Below are positions 61,298 through 64,000 of a stretch of 64,000 nt of DNA, one piece after another. Position 1 is the stretch's first letter. Each line of letters begins with the position of its first letter. The stretch spans positions 83,405-147,404 of the forward strand of contig NZ_LMFO01000006.1 in assembly GCF_001426865.1 (NCBI RefSeq), given 5' to 3'. The stretch is from Paenibacillus sp. Root52. GTDB lineage: Bacteria > Bacillota > Bacilli > Paenibacillales > Paenibacillaceae. The position numbers and the translations under genes are program-made. The notes below the pieces were generated by a model. That model saw only the letters and a program-made list of their open reading frames with translations, was not told the DNA's origin and searched no databases.

Positions 61298-61666
61298 ATG
61301 AATTTCACTTTAAAAACATCAAAATACGCTAAAGAAATCCTTACGCAACTCCATGCTTCTACTGGAATCACGCCTAATATCCTGATTCGGTATGCTGTTG
61401 CATTATCGCTAAGAAATACTGCTCAAATTGTGCCTATCACAAAAGATTTTACAGATGGATTAGTTTTGAACCGTAGCACCGTTACAGGAGAATATGACTA
61501 TGCCTTTCGTGCAATGATTACACAGGCTGCAGGCTGCGAATTAACAGATGAAGAGTTTTTCCCTTCCTATTTTAATGCTCACTTGGAACGTGGGATACGA
61601 ACATTAGCTTCAGAGTATAAAGCCGCAGGAAATTATGAGAAATTCATTCGCAATTTGTTATCTTAA
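61298..61666 (+). CDS. dndE: DNA phosphorothioation protein DndE
   Basis: 122 aa, GAGGCGG ahead of the ATG. Family wording includes LKTSKYAKEILTQLHASTGITPNILIRYAVALSLRN and YDYAFRAMITQAAGCELTDEEFFPSYFNAHLERGIRTLASEYKAAGNYEKFIRNL. DndE is a small tetrameric protein that binds (nicked) DNA through a basic surface and is essential for phosphorothioate formation. It is tightly packed between dndD (4-bp gap) and the desulfurase gene (about 17-bp gap). Confidence 0.93.
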   Translation: MNFTLKTSKYAKEILTQLHASTGITPNILIRYAVALSLRNTAQIVPITKDFTDGLVLNRSTVTGEYDYAFRAMITQAAGCELTDEEFFPSYFNAHLERGIRTLASEYKAAGNYEKFIRNLLS

Positions 61667-61683
61667 CGAAAGTAGTGATCTTA

Positions 61684-62817
61684 ATGCTATATCTGGACAA
61701 TAGTGCTACAACAAAGATCCACCCTGAGGTTTTGGAAGCAATGCTCCCTTATCTTCAAGAGGAATTTGGTAATCCCTCCAGCAAGTTTTACTCCTTGGCG
61801 GAGAATGCTAAAAAAGCGGTAGCTACTGCAAGAGAACAAGTTGCTCAACTTTTAGGGTGTGACCCAGACGAGGTTGTATTCACAAGTGGAGCTACTGAAA
61901 GTAACAATATGATTATTAAGGGTGTAGCTGATTATTACAGTTATAAAGATAATTCTTCTAGGTATCTATTAACCTCTGCTGCGGAGCATCCTTCAGTACT
62001 TGAGACAGTAGAGTTTTTGGGTGAACGTGGGTACAAAACGAAATTCCTTGAAGTGGATACTTTTGCAAGAGTTAATGTTCAGAAGATTACTGAAATAGTT
62101 ACTAAGATCCAGCCTCTGATTACTTCATTTATGTGGGGAAATAATGAGATTGGGTCATTAAATCCGATTAGCGATCTTTCCGAATTTTTCGAAGCTAATA
62201 ATTTTTTCTTTCATACTGATGCAACTCAGGTTATAGGTAAAGTACCTGTTAATTTGCGGAAGCATAGTGGAATTCGTTTCCTCTCTATGTCAGCACATAA
62301 AATAGGCGGCCCCAAAGGAATCGGAGCCGCCATCATACGGAAACAGTCGAAAGAGATTTTCACTCGCCTTACCCCTCTTCTTCACGGGGGAGGACAGGAA
62401 AACAACTATCGGAGTGGAACTCTCGCTGTTCACAACATTGTTGGACTAGGCAAAGCTGCCGAGCTAGCTTCACGTAATCTAGAAAAAAACGTTCAGCAAT
62501 TAACTCAATTGGAGAACTATTTAGTTGATATATTAAAGACTAATCTTGGAGACAAAATCACTTTTAATAGCGACGTAAAAGATAAAATCCCAGGATTAAT
62601 TAGCCTTCAATTTATCGGTGTAAACAATGAGTTGTTATTAAAAAAACTGTCTAGCTTCATCGCACTTTCTTCCGGATCAGCTTGTAGTTCCAGTAAGCCA
62701 AGTCATGTGTTGAGTGCCACCGGAAAAACTTTGGAAGAGATCAGACAGACGATAAGAATTACGTTGAGCACTGATGTAAGTGAAAAAGAGCTCGATTTAT
62801 TTAGAGAGATTCAGTGA
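61684..62817 (+). CDS. dndA: Cysteine desulfurase, DndA/IscS-like, at the 3' end of the dnd operon
   Basis: 377 aa from ATG 61684 (MLYLDNSATTKIHPEVLEAML); an in-frame GTG three codons earlier is an alternative, and the ribosome site is weak for both. It is a PLP-dependent class V aminotransferase: ATESNNMIIKG, HTDATQVIGK, the PLP-binding Lys206 in SMSAHKIGGPKG, and the persulfide Cys334 in SSGSACSSSKPSH. It liberates sulfur from cysteine and passes it to DndC. Co-encoding inside the operon supports a dedicated role, unlike systems that use a housekeeping IscS. Confidence 0.9.
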   Translation: MLYLDNSATTKIHPEVLEAMLPYLQEEFGNPSSKFYSLAENAKKAVATAREQVAQLLGCDPDEVVFTSGATESNNMIIKGVADYYSYKDNSSRYLLTSAAEHPSVLETVEFLGERGYKTKFLEVDTFARVNVQKITEIVTKIQPLITSFMWGNNEIGSLNPISDLSEFFEANNFFFHTDATQVIGKVPVNLRKHSGIRFLSMSAHKIGGPKGIGAAIIRKQSKEIFTRLTPLLHGGGQENNYRSGTLAVHNIVGLGKAAELASRNLEKNVQQLTQLENYLVDILKTNLGDKITFNSDVKDKIPGLISLQFIGVNNELLLKKLSSFIALSSGSACSSSKPSHVLSATGKTLEEIRQTIRITLSTDVSEKELDLFREIQ

Positions 62818-62823
62818 GCTGTA

Positions 62824-62860
62824 GGATACATATCCTGTTGCAATAGCAGATTATGTATCC
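62824..62860. terminator. Terminator-like hairpin between dnd operon and convergent gene
   Basis: GGATACATA ... TATGTATCC, 9-bp perfect stem 7 bp after the dndA stop. T-tracts are weak, but the position between convergent genes fits. Confidence 0.55.
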
Positions 62861-62862
62861 TC

Positions 62863-64000
62863 TCAATTATTAGGCGAGAAAATCGATTTTAAATAGTTAT
62901 GATGGTCCTCATTTACTGCAACCAAACCTTCGCCAGATTCATTTTCAGTTTTAACATTAAAGTTCTTCTTAAGTTCGTTGACTATTAAACCTAATTCATC
63001 TTCATTAATACTTTGAAGAAAAGACTCCTGTTCCTTATTCTCAAATAAAACAGGCAATAAATAAGGGTTGCTTTTATATAATACTTTATTTAATTCCTTT
63101 AAGTTTGTATCTGACTCAAATAAAATGTCATAAAAGGTTTGAATATCTGTGTAGTCTGCCTCTAATTTAGAAACATATAAAATCTTCTCATCTATTTTTA
63201 TTTTTATTTTTATTTCACAATGTACAACATCACTTTCGTATTTACTTATAGTAAATCGAATTCCAGTATTTTCGCCATAATCTTTAATGTTTTCTACCCC
63301 TAATAGAGAGTCAATTGTTAATTCGACCAATATTTTCTTATTAATACTTTTTCTTAACCTTTCATATTCACTGTATTCCATTTCTGTCATAAGAAATATA
63401 TTGTGTGCCCAGTAATTTCTAATTTCATAGATTCGATCCCAGTCATCTACTAAATCAGGCTTTATATGTGAGTATATATCGCTAGAAAATAGGCTTCTAT
63501 TAGATCCAATAGAATTTTTTAAATTATTAATTTCATTGAATATCTCATTTATAATTTCATTGAATTCAATCTTATTCTTCTTTTTACCCAATTCATCTAG
63601 TTTACGATCTAAAGATTCAATCCTTACAATTAGCTCGTTCTTATTTTTACTAATATTCTCTTTTACAAAACTACCGAGATTTTTGAAATTATAATCATCT
63701 AATGGATTTGAAAGGAATCTAAAAATATCATCTTTCCTATTATTTTTTCTATCGTGAGTACTTTCATTTGAACCTAAATATTGGTTACCCCAAGTAGGCC
63801 CTATTTTTCTTAACATTTTTATCTCTATTAGATTACGGAAACTTCTTTCAAGTTCATAGATTGATTGTGATATACGCTCTAAGTAATTGGCTGTCTGCGA
63901 ATCAAATAGTACAGTTAAATATGTCCCATTAATACTACCAAGTGTCTCTATAATTTTTTTTTTATTTTTTTCATATTTCTTAGAATTATATTGATAATCA
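62863..64000 (-). CDS. Swt1-like HEPN domain protein, partial (5' end beyond window)
   Basis: The frame is open from the stop at 62863 to the right edge: at least 378 codons. A Met at 63816 is therefore only an internal candidate start. Upstream of it the frame reads LFDSQTANYLERISQSIYELERSFRNLIE, which continues the helical domain. The HEPN-type motif is DDWDRIYEIRNYWAHNIFL, with R-N-Y-W-A-H fitting the catalytic R-x4-H pattern of RNase HEPN proteins, preceded by acidic and Lys-rich helices. The C-terminal part is mixed alpha/beta (VVHCEIKIKIKIDEKILYVSKLEADYTDIQTFYDIL). It is very AT-rich and Lys/Asn/Ile-biased. It is convergent with the dnd operon, so it may belong to a defence island. Function not established. 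Confidence 0.65.
   Translation of the reverse strand, partial: DYQYNSKKYEKNKKKIIETLGSINGTYLTVLFDSQTANYLERISQSIYELERSFRNLIEIKMLRKIGPTWGNQYLGSNESTHDRKNNRKDDIFRFLSNPLDDYNFKNLGSFVKENISKNKNELIVRIESLDRKLDELGKKKNKIEFNEIINEIFNEINNLKNSIGSNRSLFSSDIYSHIKPDLVDDWDRIYEIRNYWAHNIFLMTEMEYSEYERLRKSINKKILVELTIDSLLGVENIKDYGENTGIRFTISKYESDVVHCEIKIKIKIDEKILYVSKLEADYTDIQTFYDILFESDTNLKELNKVLYKSNPYLLPVLFENKEQESFLQSINEDELGLIVNELKKNFNVKTENESGEGLVAVNEDHHNYLKSIFSPNN

Noticed and set aside
63640..63816. Translation start of the HEPN-like gene at the Met at 63816
   Set aside because: The same frame stays open to the window edge and the extra residues continue the helical domain, so the real start is probably outside.

Overview
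The window looks like a chromosomal segment of a spore-forming Bacillota, most likely Paenibacillus. The evidence is the mix of genes: a family-6 glycoside hydrolase, YesM/YesN-type sensors beside an Lpl-type sugar ABC importer, a CotH/CotB spore-coat pair, copper-amine-oxidase-N 'stalk' proteins, many small lipoproteins, and strong AGGAGG-type ribosome sites with frequent TTG/GTG starts. No rRNA, tRNA, CRISPR array or transposase gene was recognised.

Layout. 1-8.2 kb: 5' end of a secreted GH6 cellulase (runs off the left edge), a MacAB/YknXYZ-like efflux operon, and an overlapping response regulator / sensor kinase / exported propeller-like protein operon. 8.2-12.3 kb: an ECF sigma factor gene bracketed by an inverted pair of ~160-bp structured repeats, then a large secreted multidomain protein. 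12.3-31 kb: small envelope genes; a phosphonate-type ABC importer (phnD-C-E-E) with a candidate Pho box, divergent from a cytoplasmic 5'-nucleotidase-like enzyme; a MarR/MATE pair with matching palindromes in front of both genes; a heterodimeric ABC exporter with one degenerate ATP site; and a spore-coat cluster (CotH kinase divergent from CotB-like protein, a 46-aa membrane peptide, an ArsB-like transporter and a second CotB-like protein). 31-47 kb: a cre-controlled Lpl-type sugar importer with its YesMN two-component system, a NERD protein, a beta-hydroxyacid dehydrogenase, many small membrane or lipoproteins, and galactokinase. 47-50.5 kb: a DUF2268-type protease overlapping a MerR/TipAS regulator.

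50.5-64 kb reads as an accessory island, visibly more AT-rich toward its right end. Two nearly identical stalk-domain genes flank a WXG100/LXG-type polymorphic toxin gene, interrupted by a stop at codon 5, and its immunity gene. Remnants of a HEPN-like gene and of a helicase-like C-terminus follow, with two paralogous lipoproteins between them. The island then holds a complete DNA phosphorothioation operon, dndB-dndC-dndD-dndE, with its own cysteine desulfurase (dndA-like) at the 3' end. An XRE regulator precedes it, and paired palindromes lie between regulator and operon. A convergent gene with an R-x4-H HEPN motif runs off the right edge. DndA supplies sulfur, DndC activates/inserts it, DndD and DndE act on DNA, and DndB is expected to regulate. 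No dndFGH restriction genes are visible inside the window.
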